Shown piece after piece: positions 27,037 through 34,656 of a DNA stretch of 64,000 nt. A program made the translations under genes and the position numbers. The notes beneath the pieces are model-generated. The model saw nothing but the letters and a program-made list of their open reading frames with translations, made no database searches and had not been told where the DNA came from. Source of the stretch: Comamonas odontotermitis (GTDB lineage Bacteria; Pseudomonadota; Gammaproteobacteria; Burkholderiales; Burkholderiaceae_C). The stretch is from the NCBI RefSeq assembly GCF_014207855.1, contig NZ_JACHKZ010000014.1, positions 1 to 64,000 of the forward strand, read 5' to 3'. Numbering within the stretch: the stretch's first letter is position 1; every line of letters begins with the position of its first letter.

Positions 27037-27155
27037 ATAGTTTTTAGATATGTAAATGCGAAAACCGATTAAGTATCAATAACAAACCTTACTGCTGGCT
27101 TACGCTCATGGGTACCCATCTGGTGAGTTATTTTTTATTGACTTAACGCATAAAA

Positions 27156-27178
27156 AAACGGCGCCCAAGGCGCCGTTT
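27156..27178 (-). terminator. Terminator of the malate synthase gene
   Basis: AAACGGCGCC (27156-27165) pairs perfectly with GGCGCCGTTT (27169-27178) around CAA. Read on the minus strand it is followed by a run of seven T. It lies 37 bases past the glcB stop. Confidence 0.9.
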
Positions 27179-27214
27179 CTGAGGTGGTGATCTGTTTTCC
27201 TGTGAGTGGCTTGA

Positions 27215-29410
27215 TCAATGAAGACCAGCCTTCACCTTCAGGCGCCATGCATGCAGCAGCGGCTCGGTGTAGCCTGAGGGCTGTTCCTTGCCCTTGAACA
27301 CCAGATCCAGCGCGGCCTGGAAGGCTGCGCCCTGTGGGTTGGCGGCGAGGCTCTTGTAGGCGGCGTCGCCTGCGTTCTGCTCGTCCACCACCTTGGCCAT
27401 GCGGGCAAAGCTGTCACGTACCATGGCCTCGGTCACCACGCCGTGCTGCAGCCAGTTGGCGATGTGCTGGCTGGAGATGCGCAGCGTGGCGCGGTCTTCC
27501 ATCAGGCCCACGTTGTGGATGTCGGGCACCTTGGAGCAGCCCACGCCCTGGTCTACCCATCGCACCACATAGCCCAGGATGCCCTGCACGTTGTTGTCCA
27601 CTTCCTGCTGCTTCTCGGCATCGCTCCAGCTGGGGTTGCTGGAGACAGGCACCTGCAGGATGGCGCCCAGCAGGTTGTCGCGCTCGCCGTCGGCGTTGGT
27701 CTTTTCCAGCTCTTTCTGCACGTCGGCCACATTGACCTGGTGGTAGTGCAGCGCGTGCAGCGTGGCACCGGTGGGTGAGGGCACCCAGGCGGTGTTGGCG
27801 CCGGCCTTGGGCTGGGCGATCTTCTGCTCCAGCATGGCCTTCATCAGATCGGGCATGGCCCACATGCCCTTGCCGATCTGGGCGCGGCCACGCAGGCCCA
27901 GGCCCAGGCCCACCAGCACGTTGTTCTTTTCATACGCAGGCAGCCAGGCGCTGGCCTTCATGTCGGCCTTGCGCACCATGGGGCCTGCGTACATGGCGGT
28001 GTGCATTTCGTCGCCAGTGCGGTCCAGGAAGCCAGTGTTGATGAAGGCGACGCGCGCAGGAGCTGCGGCAATGGCGGCCTTCAGGTTCACCGTGGTGCGG
28101 CGCTCTTCGTCCATGATGCCGAGCTTGACGGTGTTCTCGGGCAGGCCGAGCAGTTTTTCAACGCGGCCGAACAGTTCGTTGGCAAAGCCGGCTTCGGCAG
28201 GGCCATGCATCTTGGGCTTGACGATGTAGACAGAGCCGGTGCGGCTGTTCTTGATGCCATTGGCGCCATTGCCCTTGAGGTCATGAATGGCGATGGCGGT
28301 GGTCACCACGGCGTCCATGATGCCTTCGGGGATTTCCTTCTTGTCTGTGCCCCACAGGATGGCGGGGTTGGTCATCAGATGGCCCACATTGCGCACGAAC
28401 ATCAGCGAGCGGCCATGGAGCTTGACGGGCTTGCCGTCGGCACCGGTGTACTCGCGGTCGGCGTTGAGGCCTCGGGTCATCTGCTTGCCGCCTTTGTCGA
28501 AGGTTTCGGTCAGCGTGCCCTTGAGGATGCCCAGCCAGTTGGCGTAGCCGTTGATCTTGTCTTCGGCATCGACGGCGGCCACGGAGTCTTCCAGGTCCAG
28601 AATGGTGGACAGGGCGGCTTCCACCACCACGTCGGAAACACCGGCCGCATCGGTCTGGCCGATGGGGGTGGATTTGTTGATGACGATGTCGATGTGGATG
28701 CCGTTGTTCTTTAGCAGTACAGACTTGGGAGCTGCGGCGTCGCCCTGGAAGCCCACGAACTTGGCTGCGTCCTTCAGGCCCGTCTTGCTGCCGTCCTTGA
28801 GCGTGATCGCCAGTTTGCCGCTTTCAACGGCGTAAGCGGTTGAATCCTTGTGCGAGCCCGATGCCAGCGGCGCGGCCTGGTCGAGGAAATCGCGTGCAAA
28901 CGCGATCACCTTGGCGCCGCGAACCGGGTTGTAGCCCTTGCCCTTTTCGGCGCCGCCTTCTTCGCTGATTACGTCGGTGCCGTACAGCGCGTCGTACAGC
29001 GAGCCCCAGCGTGCATTGGCGGCGTTGAGGGCGTAGCGGGCGTTGAGGATCGGCACCACGAGCTGCGGGCCGGCCTGGATAGCCAGCTCGGCGTCCACGT
29101 TCTCGGTCGTGGCTTTTGCACCTTGGGGTTGCGGCACCAGGTAGCCAATGGTTTCCAGAAACTTGCGGTAGCCCTGCATGTCTTTGATTGGGCCGGGATT
29201 GGCCTTGTGCCAGGTGTCCAATTCGGATTGCAGGCGGTCGCGTTCAGCCAGCAGCGCAGCATTCTTGGGTGCCAGATCGGCCACGATGGCGTCGAAGCCT
29301 TGCCAGAAAGCGGCCTGGTCCACGCCGGTGCCAGGCAACACATCCTGGTTGATGAAGTTGTACAGCTCGGTGGCCACTTGCAGGCCGTGGATGGTGGTGC
29401 GATCGGTCAT
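27215..29410 (-). CDS. glcB: Malate synthase G
   Basis: A 731-residue cytosolic enzyme condensing glyoxylate and acetyl-CoA to malate. Length matches the monomeric G isoform (about 720-730), not the shorter A isoform. Typical stretches are [35 protein letters not shown], the nucleotide/acid-binding [29 protein letters not shown] and the Asp base region [16 protein letters not shown]. The ATG giving MTDRTTIHG is preferred; an upstream in-frame start would add 16 implausible residues. It stands alone, with a strong terminator. Its promoter shares a 450-bp AT-rich region with the divergent LC7-like gene. Confidence 0.96.
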   Translation of the reverse strand: MTDRTTIHGLQVATELYNFINQDVLPGTGVDQAAFWQGFDAIVADLAPKNAALLAERDRLQSELDTWHKANPGPIKDMQGYRKFLETIGYLVPQPQGAKATTENVDAELAIQAGPQLVVPILNARYALNAANARWGSLYDALYGTDVISEEGGAEKGKGYNPVRGAKVIAFARDFLDQAAPLASGSHKDSTAYAVESGKLAITLKDGSKTGLKDAAKFVGFQGDAAAPKSVLLKNNGIHIDIVINKSTPIGQTDAAGVSDVVVEAALSTILDLEDSVAAVDAEDKINGYANWLGILKGTLTETFDKGGKQMTRGLNADREYTGADGKPVKLHGRSLMFVRNVGHLMTNPAILWGTDKKEIPEGIMDAVVTTAIAIHDLKGNGANGIKNSRTGSVYIVKPKMHGPAEAGFANELFGRVEKLLGLPENTVKLGIMDEERRTTVNLKAAIAAAPARVAFINTGFLDRTGDEMHTAMYAGPMVRKADMKASAWLPAYEKNNVLVGLGLGLRGRAQIGKGMWAMPDLMKAMLEQKIAQPKAGANTAWVPSPTGATLHALHYHQVNVADVQKELEKTNADGERDNLLGAILQVPVSSNPSWSDAEKQQEVDNNVQGILGYVVRWVDQGVGCSKVPDIHNVGLMEDRATLRISSQHIANWLQHGVVTEAMVRDSFARMAKVVDEQNAGDAAYKSLAANPQGAAFQAALDLVFKGKEQPSGYTEPLLHAWRLKVKAGLH

Positions 29411-29574
29411 GTCTCTACCTCGGTCAATGTCTCTTAAGCAAACGGTACCTGTCGGCACCCTGTCAGACCACTGTATTGCATACCTGCGTAGTGATCAATC
29501 TACAAAAAAAACGTAGATACATGACTTTTAAGTACGTAATTGCATCTTCGTTGTCATAGCCCGATCCATGTCGG

Positions 29575-29590
29575 TGATCAGTTCTGATCA
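29575..29590. promoter_or_regulatory. Paired TGATCA motif, site 1
   Basis: TGATCAGTTCTGATCA consists of two self-palindromic TGATCA hexamers separated by four bases. The same arrangement recurs at 29786-29801 and a single TGATCA lies at 29492. Such clustering in 310 bp is far above chance for a six-base word. It may bind a dimeric regulator controlling the LC7-like gene, glcB or both; no protein can be named. Confidence 0.5.
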
Positions 29591-29768
29591 TGACGACGGA
29601 TAAAAAGCTCATTTTTGTGCCTTGCGGCGGCCTGTGTCGTGAATCAGACAGAGCCAGAGAGGTCAGAAAATACTGGAAAAATTGGCTTATTTATTAGATT
29701 TATTGCTATAAAAATTGAATCTTTAATGCATTGCAAGCAAAGAATGAACCGCAAAACAATGTATTTAT

Positions 29769-29801
29769 TGATACAGATCAGAAATGATCAGATATGATCA
29801 C
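29769..29801. promoter_or_regulatory. FNR/ANR-like box and paired TGATCA motif, site 2
   Basis: TTGATACAGATCAG (29769-29782) matches nine of ten fixed positions of the FNR/ANR consensus TTGAT-N4-ATCAA. It abuts TGATCAGATATGATCA (29786-29801), a second paired TGATCA. The block ends 59 bases before the first LC7-like ATG, a plausible activator position. The rest of 29411-29860 is AT-rich and contains no gene I can support. Confidence 0.5.
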
Positions 29802-29860
29802 TTTCATTGAGTCAAAGTAATTTTTCGCAGAGTTCGCTCATCCCACAGGAGAAAAAAATC

Positions 29861-30220
29861 ATGGCAAATCTGAACGATAGCTTGAACGATCTGATGTCCC
29901 TCGACGGCGCCTTGTGTGCAGCCGTGGTGGATTACAACAGCGGCATGATGCTGGCGAGCGCTGGCTCTGGCGTCGACATGGAACTGGCCGCCGCAGGTAA
30001 TACTGAAGTGGTGCGCGCCAAGATGAAGACCATGAAGGCTCTGGGCCTGAACGAGAACATTGACGACATTCTGATCACCCTGGGCAAGCAATACCACATC
30101 ATTCGTCCAGCGGCCAAGCTGGCCGGCATCTTCGTGTACTACGTGCTGGACAACAAGCGTGCCAACCTGGCACTTGCTCGCCGCAAGGTCTCCGATGTGG
30201 AAGGTGCAATGACCATGTAA
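29861..30220 (+). CDS. Roadblock/LC7-like small protein, copy 1
   Basis: A 119-residue soluble protein whose pattern fits the Roadblock/LC7 alpha-beta fold: a first helix (MANLNDSLNDLMSLDG), strand-turn-strand AAVVDYNSGMMLASAG, a long helix with AAAGNTEVVRAKMKTMKALGL, the strands DDILITLGKQYHIIRP and GIFVYYVLD, and a final helix NLALARRKVSDVE. Family members act as GTPase-activating or scaffolding partners of small Ras-like GTPases (for example MglB), but no GTPase gene is in this window. It is about 84% identical to the protein at 30636. AGGAG precedes the ATG and a terminator follows. Fold assignment is from pattern only. Confidence 0.78.
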   Translation: MANLNDSLNDLMSLDGALCAAVVDYNSGMMLASAGSGVDMELAAAGNTEVVRAKMKTMKALGLNENIDDILITLGKQYHIIRPAAKLAGIFVYYVLDNKRANLALARRKVSDVEGAMTM

Positions 30221-30249
30221 TGGCTTGGGCATTGCCCTGTCATTCTTCA

Positions 30250-30273
30250 AGCGGGCCCTAGGGCCCGTTTTTA
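30250..30273 (+). terminator. Terminator after LC7-like copy 1
   Basis: CGGGCCC (30252-30258) and GGGCCCG (30261-30267) form a perfect GC-rich stem followed by TTTTTATTTG. It separates the two LC7-like genes into independent transcription units. Confidence 0.82.
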
Positions 30274-30490
30274 TTTGTTTTATTGCTTTCAAAAACATAG
30301 CGCTCTGCGCCTGGCGTTGGCATTCACGTGGTGCGGTGCGGGCATTCCTCGCACCGCGCTGCATGTAGGGTCATAGGCTCTTGCGCACATCGTCGTAAAT
30401 AACACACGCTTTGTTACGATTGCGATACGCTATGTTGCAGTGTGACAATCCGATCCGCAAGCATGTCTGGGTTTGCCAAGCTGCTATCAA

Positions 30491-30530
30491 ATTCAGCAAT
30501 CCATAGCCCCAAGGCGCCGGATTGCCGAAT
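30491..30530. other. Inverted repeat in the long gap between the LC7-like genes
   Basis: ATTCAGCAATCC (30491-30502) pairs with GGATTGCCGAAT (30519-30530) with one mismatch, around a 16-base loop. There is no T-tract, so it is more likely an operator or leader structure than a terminator. Otherwise the 415-base gap 30221-30635 holds only the terminator and the FNR-like box. Confidence 0.45.
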
Positions 30531-30605
30531 GCAAAACATCTTCAATGATTGATCTGGTCAGAAGTGACTTAATAAAATCACTATCACCTGAACAAGGTGA
30601 CGTAA

Positions 30606-30619
30606 CTGATCTACATCAA
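30606..30619. promoter_or_regulatory. FNR/ANR-like sequence before LC7-like copy 2
   Basis: CTGATCTACATCAA matches nine of ten fixed positions of TTGAT-N4-ATCAA. However, it ends only 16 bases before the ATG and 5 before the GTGGGG ribosome binding site. If functional it would more likely act in repression than activation. Confidence 0.35.
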
Positions 30620-30635
30620 ACAAAGTGGGGAAACC

Positions 30636-30995
30636 ATGGCAAATCTGAACGACAGCTTGAATGATCTGATGACGATGGACGGCGCCATGTGTGCCGCCGT
30701 GGTGGATTACAACAGCGGCATGATGCTGGGCAGCATCGGTACCGGTGTGGATCTGGAGCTGGCAGCCGCCGGCAACACCGAAGTGGTGCGCGCCAAGATG
30801 AAGACGATGAAGGCCTTGGGTCTGAACGACAGTATTGAAGACATTCTGATCACCCTGGGCAAGCAATACCACTTGATCCGCCCATCGCAGCGCCTGTCGG
30901 GCATCTTCGTGTATTACGTGCTGGACAACGCCCGTGCCAACCTGGCCCTGGCTCGCCGCAAGGTGGCAGATGTGGAAAGCAAGATGACCATGTAA
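30636..30995 (+). CDS. Roadblock/LC7-like small protein, copy 2
   Basis: A 119-residue paralogue of the protein at 29861, with 100 of 119 residues identical and most changes conservative. Both keep the NEVVRAKMKTMKALGL-like helix surface (NTEVVRAKMKTMKALGLN in both). Differences cluster at the loop after the first strands, at HLIRPSQRLSG versus HIIRPAAKLAG and at the C-terminus. The two could form homo- and heterodimers, as LC7 proteins usually dimerise. GTGGGG serves as ribosome binding site and a strong terminator follows at 31025. Confidence 0.78.
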   Translation: MANLNDSLNDLMTMDGAMCAAVVDYNSGMMLGSIGTGVDLELAAAGNTEVVRAKMKTMKALGLNDSIEDILITLGKQYHLIRPSQRLSGIFVYYVLDNARANLALARRKVADVESKMTM

Positions 30996-31024
30996 TGGGT
31001 CGATAGCCCGGGTTGTGCCGGGTC

Positions 31025-31055
31025 AAAAAAAGCGAGCCTTTGGCTCGCTTTTTTG
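31025..31055. terminator. Bidirectional terminator after LC7-like copy 2
   Basis: AGCGAGCC (31031-31038) pairs with GGCTCGCT (31042-31049) around TTT, flanked by six A on the left and six T on the right. It can stop both the LC7-like transcript and, from the other side, the kinase-regulator operon. Confidence 0.9.
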
Positions 31056-31069
31056 CATTGCGCGGCATC

Positions 31070-31121
31070 TATTTTGATAGCGAGCAGTGCAGTATGGATG
31101 GGCACTAGCTGCTATTTTCTA
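31070..31121. repeat. Comamonadaceae-type intergenic hairpin repeat
   Basis: TATTTTGATAGCGAGCAGTG on the left and GCACTAGCTGCTATTTTCTA on the right form a long imperfect stem. It belongs to the same family as the copies at 16058, 49748, 53356 and 56471 and lies just past the stop of the response regulator gene. Confidence 0.7.
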
Positions 31122-31147
31122 AAAAATTGACACAATCACGCCAGCTG

Positions 31148-31834
31148 TCATGCCGCCACGAGTGGCGCGCGAAACTGGTAGCCGACTTTTTGCTGTGATT
31201 GCAGCGGCACGGCCAGCGGGGTGACCTTTTCGATGCGGCGGCGCAGGCGGTAGATGGTGGCATGCAGGCTGTTGTCCGAATCAGCGGCGTTGTTGTGGCC
31301 CAGCAGGTCGCGGATCTGATCGCGGCTGACCACTTCGCCCTGGGCGCGCAGAAAGCATTCCATCAGCAGCAGGTCCGTCGGGCTCAGTTCCACGATCTGG
31401 CCGTCAGGTGCGGTGAGCACGCTGCGGCGGCTGTCGAGCTTCCAGGCGGTAGCGGTCTTGGCCGTGGTCATGATGCGACGATGCACAGCGCGGATGGCCA
31501 GTTCCACCTGCTCGAAGGTGACTGGCTTGGTCAGGTACATGTCGGCGCCTGCGTTGATGACTTCGGCAAACACCTCCGGCCCCAGGCGCCCCGAGACAAT
31601 CAGCACTCCGGCCTGCGTGCGCTTGCGCAGAATGCGGATGAGCTCTGCGCCATCCACACCGGGCAGCATCAAGTCCAGCACATAGAAATCGAAGCGATAG
31701 GGCTCGATGTCGGCCAGCAGGTCGCTGCTGTCGCCATAAGCCTGTACCTTCACGCCCTGGTTGCGCAGGTGCTGGGCGAGGAATTCGCAGTATTCAGTGT
31801 CGTCGTCGACCAGGGCGAGCGTGGCAGGGAGCAT
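31148..31834 (-). CDS. Response regulator, OmpR/PhoB family
   Basis: The 228-residue protein has a receiver domain (about 5-120) with the acidic pocket VDDD (9-12), phospho-acceptor Asp54 in YVLDLMLPG, the Ser in LIVSGR and the Lys in YLTKPV. An OmpR-type winged-helix DNA-binding domain follows (about 130-225) with ELSPTDLLLMECFLRAQGEVVSRDQI and SLHATIYRLRRRIE. It starts 21 bases after the stop of the histidine kinase gene, in the same operon. Target genes are unknown; the convergent LC7-like genes are the nearest candidates. Confidence 0.93.
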   Translation of the reverse strand: MLPATLALVDDDTEYCEFLAQHLRNQGVKVQAYGDSSDLLADIEPYRFDFYVLDLMLPGVDGAELIRILRKRTQAGVLIVSGRLGPEVFAEVINAGADMYLTKPVTFEQVELAIRAVHRRIMTTAKTATAWKLDSRRSVLTAPDGQIVELSPTDLLLMECFLRAQGEVVSRDQIRDLLGHNNAADSDNSLHATIYRLRRRIEKVTPLAVPLQSQQKVGYQFRAPLVAA

Positions 31835-31855
31835 GGTGTCTTTAGTAGTGGGAGA

Positions 31856-33100
31856 TCAGTCGTCCAGACCTTGGGGCAATTCCAGCCGCATGATGGTGCC
31901 ATGCGGTTCGCGCGGCAAGGCTTGCACCATGCCCTGGTGCAATTGCACCACAGAGCGCACGATGAACAAACCCAGCCCGGCACCTGCGCGGTGGCGGTGC
32001 TCTGCGCCGCGCGAGCCTTTCTCGAACAGGCGCGGCCGCAGCTCTTCGGAAATCCCTGGCCCCTGGTCGATCACCTCGATGATCAGTGCCAGCGGATCGT
32101 CCGATTCGGCAATGCGCAGCAGCACGGGCGTATCGGCGGGCGCGTAGTTGAGCGCATTGTTCAAGAGGTTGCGGATGGTCAGCCGCATGAGTGCCGGGTG
32201 CAGCTGCACCGTGCGCACATCGGCGTCCCACACCACCTGGATGCGCGGGCGGTTGTCCGCTGCAATATCGTGCAGCACCAGGTTGATGAGGGTGGGCAGG
32301 TCGGTGTCGGTAGAGGCGCCGGCCTTGCCGCCCACGGCCAAAATGGTGCCGGCTGCCAGCGTGTTGTCCAGGGTGCCGATCACCTGCTGGAGCACATGCT
32401 CGGCCCGCAGCAAGGCTTTGCTGGCGGGGGTGGCCTGTTCCAGATGCAGATCGGCAATCGCCTTCATCGTGGCCTGCATGGCCGCCGAGGCATTGTTGAG
32501 CGGCTGGCGGATCTCATGCGAGAGAAGCTGGAGCATATCGCTGTGCTCGGCCAGCATGGCGGTGCGCCAGTCCAGCAGGGTGCGCAGCTTGAGCAGCTCG
32601 CCTTTTTCTTCGGTGCGCTCCTGCTCGGTGGATGACAGCGCGGCCAGTTGCGCATGCAGCACGGTGGCCTCTGCGCGGGCGTGGTACTCGGCAGTGCAGT
32701 CCTGCATGAGCATCAGCACGCCATCGGCAGTCTTGCGGCTGGCCTTGCCCTGCCAGATATATGGCGACAGGCTGATGCGGCGCCAGGCGGTGACGCCGTG
32801 GGCATCGGTCTTGCTGGCGTCAAACTGCTGGCGCTGGCCGAGGGCTGCGGCCTGCAGCGTGTCGCGGTGGGTCTCCAGAAAGGCGGCGGGCAAGGCTTCG
32901 GTCAATAGCTGGCCTGCCACGCCGGTGCTGGGAATGCCGAACCACTCACACCACTGAGGCGTAGCCAGCCGCAGGCGCTGGTCGTGCCCCCAGTAGGCCA
33001 TGGCAACCGGGCTGCTGCCAAACAGGCGCAGCAGTTGCGCGGGGGCAAACCACAGGGCATCGGCGTTGGTGTTCAGTGGGGTGCTGGAGCTGGCGGACAT
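31856..33100 (-). CDS. Soluble PAS-containing sensor histidine kinase
   Basis: A 414-residue kinase with no transmembrane segment or signal peptide, so it probably senses a cytoplasmic signal. A PAS-like domain occupies about 20-140 (SSPVAMAYWGHDQRLRLATP). A coiled-coil linker rich in Glu and Arg (about 141-185) leads to the dimerisation domain with phospho-accepting His195 in LLSHEIRQPLNN. The ATPase domain shows the N-box NLLNNALNYAP, the G1 box DQGPGI and GAGLGLFIVRSVVQLHQG. It is transcribed together with the response regulator downstream. The PAS ligand is unknown. Confidence 0.92.
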   Translation of the reverse strand: MSASSSTPLNTNADALWFAPAQLLRLFGSSPVAMAYWGHDQRLRLATPQWCEWFGIPSTGVAGQLLTEALPAAFLETHRDTLQAAALGQRQQFDASKTDAHGVTAWRRISLSPYIWQGKASRKTADGVLMLMQDCTAEYHARAEATVLHAQLAALSSTEQERTEEKGELLKLRTLLDWRTAMLAEHSDMLQLLSHEIRQPLNNASAAMQATMKAIADLHLEQATPASKALLRAEHVLQQVIGTLDNTLAAGTILAVGGKAGASTDTDLPTLINLVLHDIAADNRPRIQVVWDADVRTVQLHPALMRLTIRNLLNNALNYAPADTPVLLRIAESDDPLALIIEVIDQGPGISEELRPRLFEKGSRGAEHRHRAGAGLGLFIVRSVVQLHQGMVQALPREPHGTIMRLELPQGLDD

Positions 33101-33244
33101 GGTGATTGAAAGCGAGGGCGCAACAGCGCGGCTGATAGGGCGTACAAAGTTCGCCGCGCAGGCTGGTGCGGTTTGGAGCCCCGATGATAATAGGCAGACC
33201 GGGGGCGCGTTGCCATGGTTGGCACGGCCCGGGCCAATCTTGCT

Positions 33245-34177
33245 ATGGATCGTCTCAAGCAGCTCGAATCATTTGTCGCCATTGCTACGCGTGGCAGCCT
33301 CACGGCTGCCGCCAAGGCCGAGGGCGTGGCACCCGCCATCATGGGCCGTCGTCTCGATGCGCTGGAGGAGCGCCTGGGCGTCAAGCTGCTGGTGCGCACC
33401 ACGCGCAAGCTCACTCTCACGCATGAAGGCATCGCCTTTCTCGAAGACTGCCAGCGCCTGCTTACCGATCTGGCCAATGTCGAGGCCAGCGTGAGCGCCG
33501 GCGGCGTCAAGGCCACCGGGCATTTGCGCGTCACTGCCCCGGCGGGTTTTGGCCGTCGCCATGTGGCGCCGCTCTTGCCGCTCTACCATGCCCGTCATCC
33601 GGAGGTCACCGCCTCGCTCAACCTGAGCGACCGCCTGGTGGATCTGGCTGGCGAGGGCTATGACTGCGCGATCCGCGTCGGCGACCTGCCCGATTCATCG
33701 CTTGTGAGCGTGCGCGTGGCCGACAACCGGCGCCTATGCGTGGCCACGCCCGAGTACCTGCGCCGCCGTGGCACGCCCCGCCACCCGAGCGATCTGGCCC
33801 AGCACGACTGTCTCACGCTGTCGAGTGAGGCCTCGCAGACCCGGGGCTGGGCATTTCGCATGCCAGCCGATGGCGGAACGGGCGAAGTGGTGCATTTCAA
33901 GCCGGGCGGGCCGCTGGATTGCTCCGACGGCCAGGTGCTGCACGACTGGTGCCTGCAGGGCTGGGGCATTGCATGGCGCAGCACCTGGGAGGTGGAGGCC
34001 GAAATTGCCGCAGGCCGCCTGGTGCCGGTGCTGGAGGAGTTTGCCGCGCCGCCCAACGGTATCTACGTGGTGTTTCAGCAGCGCAAGCACCTGGCACTGC
34101 GCGTGCGCCTGTGGATCGATTTCGTCAAGCACCACTACGAGCAAGCCGATTTCTGGAAAAACGGAGTATCACGATGA
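33245..34177 (+). CDS. LysR-family transcriptional regulator
   Basis: The 310-residue protein has an N-terminal winged helix-turn-helix (MDRLKQLESFVAIATRGSLT and RRLDALEERLGVKLLVRTTR). A periplasmic-binding-like effector domain follows (about 90-295), with GHLRVTAPAGFGRRH, the opening common to the CrgA/AaeR-like subgroup. The ATG giving MDRLKQLESF is preferred over upstream in-frame codons. Its stop overlaps the ATG of the DUF2214 gene by four bases, so unlike most LysR genes it is co-transcribed with the adjacent downstream gene. Confidence 0.92.
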   Translation: MDRLKQLESFVAIATRGSLTAAAKAEGVAPAIMGRRLDALEERLGVKLLVRTTRKLTLTHEGIAFLEDCQRLLTDLANVEASVSAGGVKATGHLRVTAPAGFGRRHVAPLLPLYHARHPEVTASLNLSDRLVDLAGEGYDCAIRVGDLPDSSLVSVRVADNRRLCVATPEYLRRRGTPRHPSDLAQHDCLTLSSEASQTRGWAFRMPADGGTGEVVHFKPGGPLDCSDGQVLHDWCLQGWGIAWRSTWEVEAEIAAGRLVPVLEEFAAPPNGIYVVFQQRKHLALRVRLWIDFVKHHYEQADFWKNGVSR

Positions 34178-34620
34178 CTTTGGAAGCTTTTCTGGCCTGT
34201 ATTCACCTGCTGGCCTTGCTCACGATGGTGGTTTTTCTCTCCAGCGAGGCGGCGCTGTGCCGTACCGAGTGGATGAACGCAGCCGTCGTGCAACGCCTGG
34301 CGCGGCTGGACATGATCTTTGGCATTGCCGCTGTTGCCGTGCTGGCCACCGGCCTGATGCGCGTGTTTCTCGGCGCCAAGGGCGCGAGCTGGTATGTATC
34401 GCAGCCGCTGTTCCATTTGAAGATGGCCTTGTTCATCACCGGGGCTCTGCTCTCCTTCAAGCCGACAGTCGTGTTTCGGCGCTGGTTACGCCAATTGCGC
34501 GACAATGGCAGCTTGCCTGCGGCAGCCGAGGTGCAGTCCACCCGCAAGTGGATCATGTGGCAGGCCCACCTGATTGCCGTGATCGCCGCAGTGGCCGTGT
34601 TTTATGCCCGGGGTTGGTAG
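34174..34620 (+). CDS. DUF2214-family membrane protein
   Basis: A 148-residue inner-membrane protein with four hydrophobic segments (about 4-24, 45-68, 80-98 and 126-145). DUF2214 features visible are HLLALLTMVVFLSSEAALCR, LARLDMIFGIAAVAVLATGLMR and the FHLKMALFITGALLSFKPTV stretch with conserved His and Lys. The ATGA overlap with the LysR gene implies coupling. No function is established for the family. Confidence 0.85.
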   Translation: MTLEAFLACIHLLALLTMVVFLSSEAALCRTEWMNAAVVQRLARLDMIFGIAAVAVLATGLMRVFLGAKGASWYVSQPLFHLKMALFITGALLSFKPTVVFRRWLRQLRDNGSLPAAAEVQSTRKWIMWQAHLIAVIAAVAVFYARGW

Positions 34621-34656
34621 CCCAGCTGGCTGCCAGCTTCCCAAGAATATCTAAAT

